From DAIDKA01 sp963708865 (GTDB taxonomy: Bacteria; Pseudomonadota; Gammaproteobacteria; Steroidobacterales; Steroidobacteraceae), in NCBI GenBank assembly GCA_963708865.1, contig CAVPUC010000001.1, positions 124,001 through 188,000 of the forward strand: 64,000 nucleotides of DNA, read 5' to 3'. Position 1 is the stretch's first letter. Each line of letters starts with the position of its first letter. This document shows positions 1-12,236 of the stretch, in pieces. Under the pieces are notes generated by a model. That model was not told the origin of the DNA. It searched no databases and was given only the letters and a program-made list of their open reading frames with translations. The translations under genes and the position numbers were made by a program.

Positions 1-32
1 GGAACGCCGCGCCACTAGGACACCCGAGCCGT

Positions 33-38
33 TATAAT
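33..38 (+). promoter_or_regulatory. Possible -10 box for yhbY
   Basis: A consensus TATAAT lies seven bases before the yhbY ATG, so a transcript from it would be leaderless or nearly so. No convincing -35 hexamer is visible in the 32 bases upstream, and the window starts too close to see more. It could be a chance AT-rich hexamer. Confidence 0.35.
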
Positions 39-45
39 CGCCGTC

Positions 46-351
46 ATGGCATTATCCGAGAACCAGCGCCGCTTCCTGCGCGGTCGCGCCCACGCCTTGA
101 AACCCATCATCCAGGTCGGCAACCATGGCCTGACCGAGGCCGTCGCCAAGGAAGCCGCCCGCGCGCTGAAGGATCATGAGCTCATCAAGGTGCGCGCCCC
201 GGGAGCGGACCGGCAGGCCCGCGACGCCCTGTTCGCGGATCTGGCGATCCGTACCGACAGCACCCTGGTCCACCGGATCGGGCACGTCGCCGTCCTGTAT
301 CGGGCCAACCACGCCAAGTCCGGTCTGATCATTCCCGACCCGAAAGGGTGA
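46..351 (+). CDS. yhbY: YhbY-family RNA-binding protein (CRM domain)
   Basis: A 101-residue protein that is essentially one CRS1-YhbY (CRM) domain, which binds RNA and associates with ribosomal precursor particles in bacteria. The family pattern is clear: ALKPIIQVGNHGLT near residues 17-30 contains the conserved GxxG-type loop, followed by DHELIKVRA and the C-terminal GHVAVLYR strand. Length matches E. coli YhbY. It converges on greA, with about 20 bases between stop codons, the usual neighbourhood in gammaproteobacteria. The 50S-assembly role is from the family. Confidence 0.93.
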   Translation: MALSENQRRFLRGRAHALKPIIQVGNHGLTEAVAKEAARALKDHELIKVRAPGADRQARDALFADLAIRTDSTLVHRIGHVAVLYRANHAKSGLIIPDPKG

Positions 352-371
352 CCGCCGCGAGCGCCTCGCCG

Positions 372-841
372 TCACAGTTTGATGGCGACGATCTCGTAGG
401 ACTTGGTGCCCCCCGGGGCCGCCACGTCCACAATATCGCCCTGGGACTTCGCGACCAGCGCCCGCGCGATCGGCGAGGTCACCGAGATGCGCCCGGCTTT
501 GAGGTCCGCCTCATCCTCACCGACGATCTGGTAGCTCAAACGCGCGCCGCTGGCCTGGTCCTCCAGATCCACCACCGCGCCGAATACCACCGTGCCGTTC
601 TTCGGCAGGGTGGACGGATCGATGATCTCGGCCGTCGAGAGCTTCGCTTCGATTTCCTGAATGCGCCCTTCGATGAATCCCTGCTGCTCGCGCGCCGCAT
701 GGTATTCGGCGTTTTCCGAAAGGTCCCCGTGCGCGCGTGCCTCGGCGATCGCCTTGATCACATTGGGCCGGTCCTGGGATTTCAGCCGCTTAAGCTCCGC
801 CCGCAGCGCCTCGGCGCCGCGCACGGTCATGGGGGTGCGTT

Positions 842-845
<4 letters not shown>
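372..845 (-). CDS. greA: Transcription elongation factor GreA
   Basis: A 157-residue GreA. It binds the secondary channel of RNA polymerase and stimulates cleavage of backtracked transcripts. The N-terminal coiled coil (about residues 1-75) carries DLSENAEYHAAREQQ, where the acidic tip residues D and E that reach the active site sit. The C-terminal FKBP-like domain ends with ISVTSPIARALVAKSQGD and PGGTKSYEIV. Its ATG overlaps the carB stop by four bases, so it is probably translationally coupled as the last gene of the dapB-carA-carB-greA run. Confidence 0.96.
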
Positions 846-4069
<3,224 letters not shown>

Positions 4070-4090
4070 TTCGCGTACGCTCCTTAAAGA

Positions 4091-5251
4091 CTAGCGCTGG
4101 GCCTGGCGCAGCTGCTGCTGCAAGCGCCGCAGCATGATCTGGTTGAAGCGTTCAAACAGGGGTTTGACATCGTGCGGCCCGGGACTGGCTTCCGGGTGAC
4201 CCTGGAAGCTGAACGCCGGCCGATCCTTGAAGGCGAGGCCCTGCAGGGAGCCGTCGAACAGCGAACGATGCGTCGCTTTCACGTTGGCGGGGAGCGTCGC
4301 TTCATCGACCGCGAAACCGTGATTCTGGCTCGTGATCATGACCCGGCCGCTTTCCAGGTCCTGCACCGGGTGGTTGGCACCATGGTGGCCGAACTTCATC
4401 TTGATGGTCGAGGCACCCGCGGCAAGTCCCAGGATCTGATGGCCGAGGCAGATGCCGAACACCGGCATCTCCGCCTCCAGCAGTTCACGCGTGGCCGTGA
4501 TGGCGTAATCACACGGTTCCGGATCGCCGGGCCCATTGGAGAGAAACACGCCATCGGGTTGCAGCTGCAGGACCTCGCGTGCCGAGGTCTGCGCCGGCAC
4601 CACGGTCATGCGGCAGCCGGAGTCCGACAAGAGCCGCAGGATGTTGCGCTTGACGCCGAAATCGTAGGCCACGACATGCAGTCGCTGGTGGGCGCGGATA
4701 TTCGGCCGACCCGTGTCCTGCCAGGTATTGCCTTCGTTCCACTGGAACGGCCGCTTGGTGGAGACGACCTTCGCAAGATCCATGCCCTTCAGTCCCGGAA
4801 ATTTGCCGGCCAGCATGACGGCGGCCTGTTCGTCGACCTGCTCGCCGGTGACGATGCAGCCGCTCTGGGCACCCTTCTCGCGCAGCAGACGGGTGAGGCG
4901 TCGGGTGTCGATGCCGGCGATGGCGACAATCTTGCCGCGGGTGAGGAAGTCGGCGAGCGGTTCCACCATGCGCCAGCTGCTCGCCTGCAGGGGCAGATCG
5001 CGGATCACCAGGCCTGCGGCATAGATCTGCGCCGATTCAAGATCCTCCACCGTGGTGCCGGTGTTGCCGATATGAGGATAGGTGAGCGTGACAATCTGCC
5101 TGGCGTACGAGGGATCCGTGAGGATCTCCTGGTAACCGGTCAACGCAGTATTGAAAACGACTTCGCCAGTGGTGTTGCTTGGTGCTCCGATGGACTGGCC
5201 GCGGAAGATCGAGCCGTCCGCCAGCGCCAGCACCGCAGGAAGATGTGTCAT
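4091..5251 (-). CDS. carA: Carbamoyl-phosphate synthase small subunit
   Basis: A 386-residue glutamine amidotransferase subunit that hydrolyses glutamine and channels ammonia to CarB. The class I amidotransferase domain has the nucleophile in MPVFGICLGHQILGLA and the catalytic His-Glu pair in FSFQGHPEASPGPHD. The N-terminal CarA domain includes EVVFNTALTGYQEILTDPSY. Preceded by a 225-base leader containing an intrinsic-terminator-like hairpin, which suggests regulation separate from upstream dapB. Confidence 0.98.
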   Translation of the reverse strand: MTHLPAVLALADGSIFRGQSIGAPSNTTGEVVFNTALTGYQEILTDPSYARQIVTLTYPHIGNTGTTVEDLESAQIYAAGLVIRDLPLQASSWRMVEPLADFLTRGKIVAIAGIDTRRLTRLLREKGAQSGCIVTGEQVDEQAAVMLAGKFPGLKGMDLAKVVSTKRPFQWNEGNTWQDTGRPNIRAHQRLHVVAYDFGVKRNILRLLSDSGCRMTVVPAQTSAREVLQLQPDGVFLSNGPGDPEPCDYAITATRELLEAEMPVFGICLGHQILGLAAGASTIKMKFGHHGANHPVQDLESGRVMITSQNHGFAVDEATLPANVKATHRSLFDGSLQGLAFKDRPAFSFQGHPEASPGPHDVKPLFERFNQIMLRRLQQQLRQAQR

Positions 5252-5274
5252 GGTGCGTTCGCGCGCGTGCTGCA

Positions 5275-5317
5275 GATAAACAAAGCGGGAGGAGTTCTTG
5301 TTGGAACATCCTCCCGC
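5275..5317 (-). terminator. Intrinsic terminator / attenuator in the carA leader
   Basis: On the minus strand a perfect 9-bp stem (arms 5309-5317 and 5285-5293, GCGGGAGGA against TCCTCCCGC) has a further inner pairing GTTC/GAAC. It is followed at once by TTTGTTTATC. It ends about 25 bases before the carA start codon, downstream of dapB. It could end dapB transcripts, or act as an attenuator for carAB, which is pyrimidine- and arginine-controlled in many proteobacteria. Confidence 0.6.
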
Positions 5318-5476
5318 CTTGCATGGACTAACCCTTGCGGATTAGAAGTAAATCTTACGGGCCAGCACCCGGTGTGTCCATGCGATTCCGAGACTTTTTT
5401 GTATTCAGTGCGGGCGTCGCCGGGTACTGTATAGACTTGGCCGGCCGCCCCATAATCACGTCCTAACATATTGTTC

Positions 5477-6274
5477 TTAAAGAATAATGTCCCGCATGAA
5501 GTAATGCCCGGGCGCCCGCCCGGCCAGCCAGGCGGCCGCATCCAGGGCGCCACGGGCAAAGACATTCCTGTCCGTAGCGCGGTGCGATAAAGCGACCTGT
5601 TCGCCTGTTCCGGCAAAGACCACGGTGTGGTCACCGACGATGTCGCCGCCGCGCACGACGGCAAAGCCGATCTCGCCCTCCCGCCGCAGGCCCTCGCGCT
5701 CGTGCGCGCACACCGCCTCGAACTCCTGACCCCGTGCCTGCGCCACCGCGTGGCCGAGCGCGAGGGCGGTGCCGGAGGGGGCGTCCTTTTTCAGCCGATG
5801 GTGCGCCTCGATGATCTCCACATCGAAATTCAGCGGCAGGGTCTGCGCGGCCTGACGCACCAGTTCCAGGAGCAGCGTCACCCCAAGGCTGGTGTTGGCC
5901 GCGATCAGCAAGGCGATATGGCGCGCGGCCCGTTCGATTTCCGGTTTCAGCTCCTCGGCGAGCCCCGTGGTCCCCACCAGCAGCGGCTTGCCGGCGACGA
6001 TGCAGGCGGCGAGGTTCGAGGCGGTGGCGGGTGACTGCGAGAAGTCGATGGCGCAATCACACTCGCCCAGCGCCGCGGCCACATCGGCGGTGACGATGAC
6101 ACCGAGGCGCCCGACCCCGGCCAGCTCCCCGACATCATGCCCGAGATGCGCGCTGCCGGCGTGCGTCACGGCGCCGGTGATGCGCACAGTGGGGCGCTCC
6201 TTCGAGACCCGCACCAGCGCCTGGCCCATGCGTCCGGTGGCACCGATGATCAGAACGCGCAAGGTACCGCTCAT
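5477..6274 (-). CDS. dapB: 4-hydroxy-tetrahydrodipicolinate reductase
   Basis: A 265-residue DapB. It reduces the dihydrodipicolinate precursor with NAD(P)H in the diaminopimelate/lysine pathway. The N-terminal Rossmann motif is LRVLIIGATGRMGQALV. The signature EAHHRLKKDAPSGTAL (about residues 156-171) contains the catalytic His and Lys and the substrate-binding loop. VDFSQSP-like strand (AIDFSQSPAT) binds cofactor. Only four bases separate it from the dnaJ stop, so it is likely co-transcribed with dnaJ. Confidence 0.97.
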   Translation of the reverse strand: MSGTLRVLIIGATGRMGQALVRVSKERPTVRITGAVTHAGSAHLGHDVGELAGVGRLGVIVTADVAAALGECDCAIDFSQSPATASNLAACIVAGKPLLVGTTGLAEELKPEIERAARHIALLIAANTSLGVTLLLELVRQAAQTLPLNFDVEIIEAHHRLKKDAPSGTALALGHAVAQARGQEFEAVCAHEREGLRREGEIGFAVVRGGDIVGDHTVVFAGTGEQVALSHRATDRNVFARGALDAAAWLAGRAPGHYFMRDIIL

Positions 6275-6278
6275 AGAC

Positions 6279-7409
6279 TCATTCGCCTTTGGAGAAAAAA
6301 CTCTTCACGCCTTCCAGAAATCCCTTCTGACGCGGCGCATGGTGGGCACTGCCGCGCAAGGATTCATCCAGACGCTTCACCATCTCACGCTGCTCGGCGG
6401 AAAGCTTCACGGGCGTCTCGATCATCACCTTGCAGAACAGGTCGCCGCGCGCGCCGCCGCGCACCGGCTTGACACCCTTGTCGCGCAGGCGAAAGACCCG
6501 CCCCGACTGCGACTCGGCCGGAATCTTGATGGTGACGTCACCGTCCAGGGTGGGCACTTCCAGCGTACCGCCCAGCGCCGCGGTGGCAAAGCTGATCGGG
6601 ACCTCGCATGACAGATGCTCGCCATCGCGGGCAAAGATCGCGTGTTCGCGCACGCGAACTTCCACGTACAGGTCGCCCGGCGGACCGCCGTTGCGCCCCG
6701 CCTCGCCTTCGCCCGTCAAACGGATGCGATCGCCCGTGTCGACGCCTGCCGGAACCTTCACCGACAGCTTCTTGGCGCGTCGCACACGCCCCTGCCCGAG
6801 GCAGGTGTCGCAGGGATTCTTGACTACGGTGCCCATGCCGCGGCAGCGCGGACAGGTCTGCTGCAGCTGGAAGAAGCCCTGCGAGACGCGCACCTGGCCG
6901 TTGCCGTCACAGGTCTCGCAGGTGACCGGCTGGCTGCCCTTGGCCGCGCCGGTACCGTGGCAGGTGCCGCATTCATCGAGCTTGGGCAGTTCCAGCTCCA
7001 GGGTATGGCCGAACACCGCCTGATCCAGTTCCAGCTCGATCTCGTAGCGCAGGTCCGCGCCGCGAAACACCTGCGAGCGACCACCGCCGCGGCGGCCGCC
7101 ACCGAAGATATCGCCGAACACATCACCGAAGATGTCGCTGAAGGCATCGGCGCCGCGCTGCCCGGCGCCGCGCTGCGCGGCGGCCTCGATGCCGGCATGG
7201 CCATGCTGATCATAGATGGCGCGCCGCTGCGGATCGCCGAGCACCTCGGCGGCTTCCTTGCATTCCTTGAATTTTTCCTCGGCCTCGTGGTCGCCGGGAT
7301 TGCGATCCGGATGGAACTTCATCGCCAGGCGTCGATAAGCCTTTTTGATATCCGTCTCGGATGCCGTGCGGGTGAGATCGAGAATCTTGTAATAGTCGCG
7401 CTTAGCCAT
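6279..7409 (-). CDS. dnaJ: Chaperone DnaJ (Hsp40)
   Basis: A 376-residue type I DnaJ, co-chaperone stimulating the DnaK ATPase. J-domain at residues 1-70 with the invariant HPD in KFHPDRNPGD. A glycine-rich segment follows (FGGGRRGGGRS). Four zinc-coordinating CxxCxGxG repeats are visible: CGTCHGTGA, CETCDGNGQ, CPRCRGMGT and CDTCLGQGR. The C-terminal beta-barrel substrate domains follow. It follows dnaK by about 100 bases holding a strong hairpin, and precedes dapB. Confidence 0.97.
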   Translation of the reverse strand: MAKRDYYKILDLTRTASETDIKKAYRRLAMKFHPDRNPGDHEAEEKFKECKEAAEVLGDPQRRAIYDQHGHAGIEAAAQRGAGQRGADAFSDIFGDVFGDIFGGGRRGGGRSQVFRGADLRYEIELELDQAVFGHTLELELPKLDECGTCHGTGAAKGSQPVTCETCDGNGQVRVSQGFFQLQQTCPRCRGMGTVVKNPCDTCLGQGRVRRAKKLSVKVPAGVDTGDRIRLTGEGEAGRNGGPPGDLYVEVRVREHAIFARDGEHLSCEVPISFATAALGGTLEVPTLDGDVTIKIPAESQSGRVFRLRDKGVKPVRGGARGDLFCKVMIETPVKLSAEQREMVKRLDESLRGSAHHAPRQKGFLEGVKSFFSKGE

Positions 7410-7441
7410 GCCCGCCCTGTTGAACCCTTAAACACGTCAAA

Positions 7442-7492
7442 GCCGCCGTGCCCTGGTCCGTCGGTACGACCGACGGACCCAAGCGCGGCGGC
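7442..7492. repeat. Long hairpin between dnaK and dnaJ
   Basis: A two-tier inverted repeat. The inner stem is an exact 11-bp palindrome (7455-7465 with 7469-7479) around a three-base ACG loop. The outer stem is a 7-bp match (7442-7448 with 7486-7492). No long T-tract follows on the dnaJ side, so it is not a classic terminator. It may stabilise the dnaK message or partly terminate before dnaJ, lowering DnaJ relative to DnaK. Confidence 0.65.
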
Positions 7493-7508
7493 ATTGGTTC
7501 TCGCCCGC

Positions 7509-9462
7509 TTATGAGGCGCGGCGATCCTTGTCTTTGACCTCTTCGAACTCGGCGTCGACCACGTTGTCCTTCGGACCCGCAGTCCCCGCGCCCCCAGCTC
7601 CCGCAGCGCCGCCCGGCTGCGAGTCCCCGCCTGCGCCGCCCTGGGTCTGCGCGTACGCACGCTGGGCAATCGCGGCGGAGGCCTGAGTGAGTGCCTCGGT
7701 CTTGCGCGCAATCACATCCTTGTCCTCGCCCTTCAGCGCCGTGCGCAGATCCGACAAGGCGGATTCCGCACTGGCTCGCTCCGCGGCCTCGACTTTGTCG
7801 CCGAGCTCCTTGAGCGAGTTTTCCACGCTGTGGATGAGGCCATCGGCCTTGTTGCGCACGTCGACGAGCTCACGGAACTTGCGGTCCTCCTCGGCATGCA
7901 CCTCGGCGTCACGCACCATACGCTTGATCTCATCCTCATTCAGGCCGCTCGAGGCCTTGATGACGATCTTCTGCTCCTTGCCCGTCGCCTTGTCCTTGGC
8001 GGACACATTCAAGATGCCGTTGGCATCGATGTCGAAGGACACCTCGATCTGCGGCATGCCGCGCGGCGCCGAGGGGATATCGGTGAGATCGAACTTGCCC
8101 AGGGACTTGTTGTCCTGGGCCCGGTCGCGCTCGCCCTGCAGCACATGGATGGTGACCGCCGTCTGGCTGTCATCGGCCGTGGAGAAGGTCTGCGCGGCGC
8201 GCGTCGGAATGGTGGTGTTCTTCTCGATCAGCTTGGTCATCACACCGCCCAGGGTCTCGATCCCGAGCGACAACGGCGTGACATCCAGCAGCAGCACATC
8301 CTTGACCTCACCGGCCAGCACGCCGCCCTGGATGGCCGCGCCCACCGCGACCGCCTCATCCGGGTTCACATCCTTGCGCGGCTCCTTGCCGAAGAAGTCC
8401 TTGACGTACTTCTGCACCAGCGGCATGCGCGTCTGACCGCCGACCAGGATGACCTCGGCCACATCGCTCGCCGACAGGCCCGCATCCTTGAGCGCCATCC
8501 GGCACGGCTCCACGGTCTTCTTGACCAGATCCTCCACCAGCGACTCGAGCTTCGCGCGGGTGAGCTTGATGTTCAGGTGCTTGGGGCCCGACGCATCGGC
8601 GGTGATGTACGGCAGGTTGACATCACTTTGCTGGGTGGACGACAGTTCAATCTTGGCCTTCTCGGCGGCCTCCTTCAGGCGCTGCATCGCCAGCGGATCC
8701 TTGCGCACATCGACGCCGGATTCCTTGAGGAACTCCTCGCCCAGGAAGTTGATGACCCGCAGGTCAAAGTCCTCGCCCCCCAGGAACGTGTCGCCGTTGG
8801 TGGAGAGCACCTCGAACTGGCGCTCACCATCCACCGCGGCGATCTCGATAATGGACACATCGAAGGTGCCACCGCCCAGGTCATACACCGCAATCTTGCG
8901 ATCCCCGCCCGCCTTGTCCAGGCCATAGGCCAGGGCCGCCGCGGTCGGCTCATTGATGATGCGCTTGACATCCAGGCCCGCGATGCGACCCGCATCCTTG
9001 GTGGCCTGGCGCTGGCTGTCATTGAAATAGGCCGGAACGGTGATGACGGCCTCGGTCACCGTCTCGCCCAGGTAGTCCTCGGCGGTCTTCTTCATCTTCT
9101 GCAGGACCCGCGCCGACACTTCCGGGGGCGCCATGTTCTTGCCCTGCACTTCCACCCAGGCATCGCCGTTGTCGGCGCGGACGATCTTGTAGGGCACCAT
9201 CTTCACGTCGCGCTGCACAACCTCATCGGCGAACTTGCGACCGATGAGGCGCTTCACCGCGAACAGGGTGTTATAGGGATTCGTGACCGCCTGGCGCTTG
9301 GCCGGCTGGCCCGACGATCACCTCTCCGTCCTTGGTGAAGGCGACCACCGAGGGCGTGGTGCGGTCCCCTTCCGCGTTCTCGAGCACACGCGGTTTGCCG
9401 CCCTCCATGATGGCGACGCACGAGTTGGTCGTGCCCAGGTCGATGCCGATGATCTTTGCCAT
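7509..9462 (-). CDS. dnaK: Chaperone DnaK (Hsp70), frameshifted in this sequence
   Basis: About 650 codons of DnaK, the ATP-driven Hsp70. The start MAKIIGIDLGTTNSCVA and the next 50 residues are in one frame (from 9462). From VKRLIGRKF onward the remaining ~580 residues are in another. Dropping one C from the CCC run at 9310-9312 restores the expected GQPAKRQAVTNPYNTLFAV join, so a single extra base is the only lesion. The nucleotide-binding domain (DLGGGTFDVSI), the linker (DVLLLDVTPLSLGIE) and the substrate-binding domain are otherwise intact. A sequencing error is more likely than loss of dnaK. Confidence 0.9.
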
Positions 9463-9540
9463 GTGCTGTTACTCCGCGAATTCTCTTTTAAGTCCGTCCC
9501 GCCCCGCACTTACTGGGTGCGAAGCGGCACGATTCAAGTC

Positions 9541-10119
9541 CTATCCAGGTCCTTCCCAAGGTCCTATTGAGGAGTCGCGGGCCACGATGACCCGTGCCGG
9601 GCGCAGCAGCCGCCCTCCCAGCTCGAAGCCCGACTGCACGACCTGCAGTACCGCATTGGGTTCGGCGGTGGTCGAGTCCTGCGCCATGACCGCCTCATGC
9701 AGTGCCGGATCGAATGGCTCGCCGCTCGGATTGATCTCACGAATATTGAGCTTCTCGAAGGCTTTGAGCAGCAGCTTCAGGGTGGCTTGCTGGCCTTCGA
9801 CGAGGCTCTTGGCATCGGCCCGCCCGGCGTTGCTTACGGCCCCTTGCAGGCTGTCCAGGACCGGCAGCAGCTCGACGGCAAACTTCTCCAGGCCATAGCG
9901 GCTGGCGTTCTCCACATCACGCTGGGCGCGCTTGCGGACATTCTCCATTTCCGCCACGGTCCGCAGGTACTGGTCCTTGTGGCTGGCCGCCTGCTGCTGA
10001 GCTTCCGCTAAAGCCTGCTGCAGTTGCGTCACATCCAATTGCTGGGATTCCGCCTCAAACGGTTGCGCCGCATCCGGCGTGGAAGCCTTTGCCCCAGTCA
10101 TCAAGTCCTCCCGAAACAA
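9541..10119 (-). CDS. grpE: Nucleotide exchange factor GrpE
   Basis: A 192-residue GrpE that releases ADP from DnaK. It has an acidic, low-complexity N-terminus. A long coiled coil (about residues 30-75) runs into YLRTVAEMENVRKRAQRD, the family signature. The C-terminal beta domain contains EPFDPALHEAV and VLQVVQSGFELGGRLLRPARV. It lies between hrcA (48 bases upstream) and dnaK (78 bases downstream), the usual heat-shock operon position. Confidence 0.96.
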   Translation of the reverse strand: MFREDLMTGAKASTPDAAQPFEAESQQLDVTQLQQALAEAQQQAASHKDQYLRTVAEMENVRKRAQRDVENASRYGLEKFAVELLPVLDSLQGAVSNAGRADAKSLVEGQQATLKLLLKAFEKLNIREINPSGEPFDPALHEAVMAQDSTTAEPNAVLQVVQSGFELGGRLLRPARVIVARDSSIGPWEGPG

Positions 10120-10167
10120 TAAGTTGCGCGCCCCTGTCCAGGCTGCCCCTGCGCACCGGGCCGCAGA

Positions 10168-11247
10168 TTAGCCGATTCCTGAGGGTGAGCGCCTCGAATT
10201 CAAGGCGGCGCCCAGCAATTTCGCCGTGACATCGACGATGGGAATGACGCGCTCATAGGCCATGCGCATGGGGCCGATGACCCCGAGCACCCCGACCACC
10301 TGGTCGCCCAGCGAATAAGGAGCCGTCACCAGGCTGCAGTCATCGAGGATCTGATAGCCGGAGGCGTGGCCGATGAAGATCTGCACCCCTTGCGCTTTCA
10401 GGCTGTGATCGAGCAGGTGCAGGAAGTCGTTGCGCTCATTGAAGGCCTCGAACAGTCGCTTGAGCTTCTCGACGCTGGAGAGCTCGCCAACCCCCATGAG
10501 GTTGGTTTCCCCGGCGATGACATAATCCATTTTTTCAGCGCTCGCATCGCCGACATTGAACAGCTGCTGCGCCACGGTGATGGCATCGAGCATGATCTGA
10601 TTCATGTGTTCGCGCGTCTCGCGCATCTGCCGCAGGATCTCCTGGCGCACCTCGCTCGGCGAGCGGCCCACGAAGTGGGTATTGAGGAAATTCGCCGCCC
10701 GCCGCAGCTCCTCGGGCTGGAAATTCCGCTCCAGCTGGATGATGCGGTTCTGCACTTCGCTGTTGTTGAGCACCAGCACCGCGAGCACCCGGTTTTCCGA
10801 CAGGCTGACGAATTCGATCTGGGTGATGGAGGCGGCCTGTGCGCTCGGCAGGGTCACGACGCCCGCGAGCTGCGTGACACTCGAGAGCAGCTGCGAGGCC
10901 GTCGCGACCAGCGCCTTGGCGTCGTGGCCGCTATCGAGCTGGCGTCGAAACTCGGTCACCGAGCCCTGGTCCAGGGGCTGCACGCGCAGCAGCGTGTCGA
11001 CAAAGAAGCGATAGCCTTTGTCGGTCGGCACGCGGCCGGCGGAGGTGTGCGGGGAGGCGATGAAGCCCAACTGCTCCAAGTCCGCCATGACATTGCGGAT
11101 GGTCGCGGAGCTTAGATTCAGGCCGCTGTCGCGCGACAGACTGCGCGAGCCCACCGGCTGGCCATCACGGATATAGCTCTCCACCAAGATCCGCAGCAGG
11201 CGCTGGGCCCGATCATTGAGCGTGTCGTCGCGGACGTCTAAAGACAT
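10168..11247 (-). CDS. hrcA: Heat-inducible transcription repressor HrcA
   Basis: A roughly 359-residue HrcA from the ATG at 11247; an in-frame start 39 bases upstream would add 13 atypical residues. HrcA represses class I heat-shock genes by binding CIRCE with GroEL as corepressor. The winged-helix N-terminus (LNDRAQRLLRILVESYI, then GQPVGSRSLSR and SSATIRNVMADLEQLGF) is clear. The GAF-like and C-terminal dimerisation regions follow. It heads the hrcA-grpE-dnaK-dnaJ cluster. No canonical CIRCE (TTAGCACTC-N9-GAGTGCTAA) was seen by eye upstream of hrcA, grpE or dnaK. Confidence 0.95.
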   Translation of the reverse strand: MSLDVRDDTLNDRAQRLLRILVESYIRDGQPVGSRSLSRDSGLNLSSATIRNVMADLEQLGFIASPHTSAGRVPTDKGYRFFVDTLLRVQPLDQGSVTEFRRQLDSGHDAKALVATASQLLSSVTQLAGVVTLPSAQAASITQIEFVSLSENRVLAVLVLNNSEVQNRIIQLERNFQPEELRRAANFLNTHFVGRSPSEVRQEILRQMRETREHMNQIMLDAITVAQQLFNVGDASAEKMDYVIAGETNLMGVGELSSVEKLKRLFEAFNERNDFLHLLDHSLKAQGVQIFIGHASGYQILDDCSLVTAPYSLGDQVVGVLGVIGPMRMAYERVIPIVDVTAKLLGAALNSRRSPSGIG

Positions 11248-11257
11248 ACTTGGAGCC

Positions 11258-11286
11258 AAGCTAACGACCGGCACACGGTCAGTCAA
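11258..11286 (-). promoter_or_regulatory. Possible hrcA promoter with internal inverted repeat
   Basis: Reading the minus strand, TTGACT (11281-11286) and TAGCTT (11258-11263) are separated by 17 bases. The spacer holds a perfect GACCG-N5-CGGTC dyad (11266-11280). The position just upstream of hrcA and between the -35 and -10 boxes would suit a repressor. No regulator is identified. It could be coincidental. Confidence 0.4.
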
Positions 11287-11336
11287 GCAAGGGTTCGGCC
11301 TTGGGCCGCGCCCGGCCCCATGCTACAAAGGCGGCA

Positions 11337-12230
11337 ATGACATCTTCCATACGTGTCTGTGCACTGATCGGCCGCTTTACCGACCCCCGGGTGGCCGAGT
11401 CGGCGGCGCTGCTGGTGCCACACCTGATCGAGCGTGGCATCCGTGTGCTTGCGCACGAAAGCCCGGGTGGCGTGGCCGGCGAGAGCGCCGTGGAAATCGT
11501 CTCCGAGGCGGAACTTGCCGCCCGTGCCGACCTCATCATCGCCATCGGCGGGGACGGCACGCTTTTGTATGCGGCACGCCTGGCCACCGCGCGGCGCGTG
11601 CCGCTTTTGGGTATCAATCGCGGCCGGCTGGGATTCCTCACCGATGTGCTGCCGCAGGATCTGCTCGCCTGTGTGGATGCCGCCCTGGATGGCGGCTGCG
11701 AGGTCGACCGACGCCCGCTCCTCACCACCTCGCTCGTCATCGATGGTGCCGCGACGACTACCGGCCTTGCGCTCAATGACATCGTGGTGCAGAAACTCGC
11801 AACCGGCAGCATGATGGATTTTGAAACCTGGATCGACGGCCGCTACGTCAATACCCACGCCGGGGATGGCATCGTCATCGCCAGCGCCACCGGTTCCACC
11901 GCCTATGCACTGTCCTGCGGCGGCCCGATCGTCGATCCGCACCTGGAGGTGCTGGTGATCGCACCCATCTGCCCCCACACGCTGTCGGACCGGCCCATCG
12001 TCATCTCCGCGCGCGCCACCATTGAAATCCGGCTGCTCGAGCGACCGGAAAGCCGGGCCCAGGTGGTTTGCGATGGCTTCGTGCTGGGCGATGTGCAGCC
12101 GTGCGACCGCATCCAGGTCCGCCAGTCGAGCGATGGCGTCACCTTGCTGCATCCGCCCGGCTACGACTACTTTCGCCTCCTGCGCTCGAAGCTGCATTGG
12201 GGCCGCGGCAGCACGGACCGTTCGCGCTAG
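11337..12230 (+). CDS. nadK: NAD kinase
   Basis: A 297-residue NAD kinase from the ATG at 11337 (MTSSIRVCALIGR). It phosphorylates NAD to NADP. The GGDGT motif that binds ATP/phosphate is in LIIAIGGDGTLLYAA. LLGINRGRLGFLTD and the second signature GIVIASATGSTAYALSCGG are present, with a C-terminal domain ending in the HPPGYDYF pattern. It is divergent from hrcA and six bases ahead of recN, likely one transcript. Confidence 0.96.
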   Translation: MTSSIRVCALIGRFTDPRVAESAALLVPHLIERGIRVLAHESPGGVAGESAVEIVSEAELAARADLIIAIGGDGTLLYAARLATARRVPLLGINRGRLGFLTDVLPQDLLACVDAALDGGCEVDRRPLLTTSLVIDGAATTTGLALNDIVVQKLATGSMMDFETWIDGRYVNTHAGDGIVIASATGSTAYALSCGGPIVDPHLEVLVIAPICPHTLSDRPIVISARATIEIRLLERPESRAQVVCDGFVLGDVQPCDRIQVRQSSDGVTLLHPPGYDYFRLLRSKLHWGRGSTDRSR

Positions 12231-12236
12231 CTCGCC

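Noticed and set aside
7830..9338. A 502-codon open frame opposite dnaK
   Set aside because: Shadow of the dnaK coding strand with no motif of its own.
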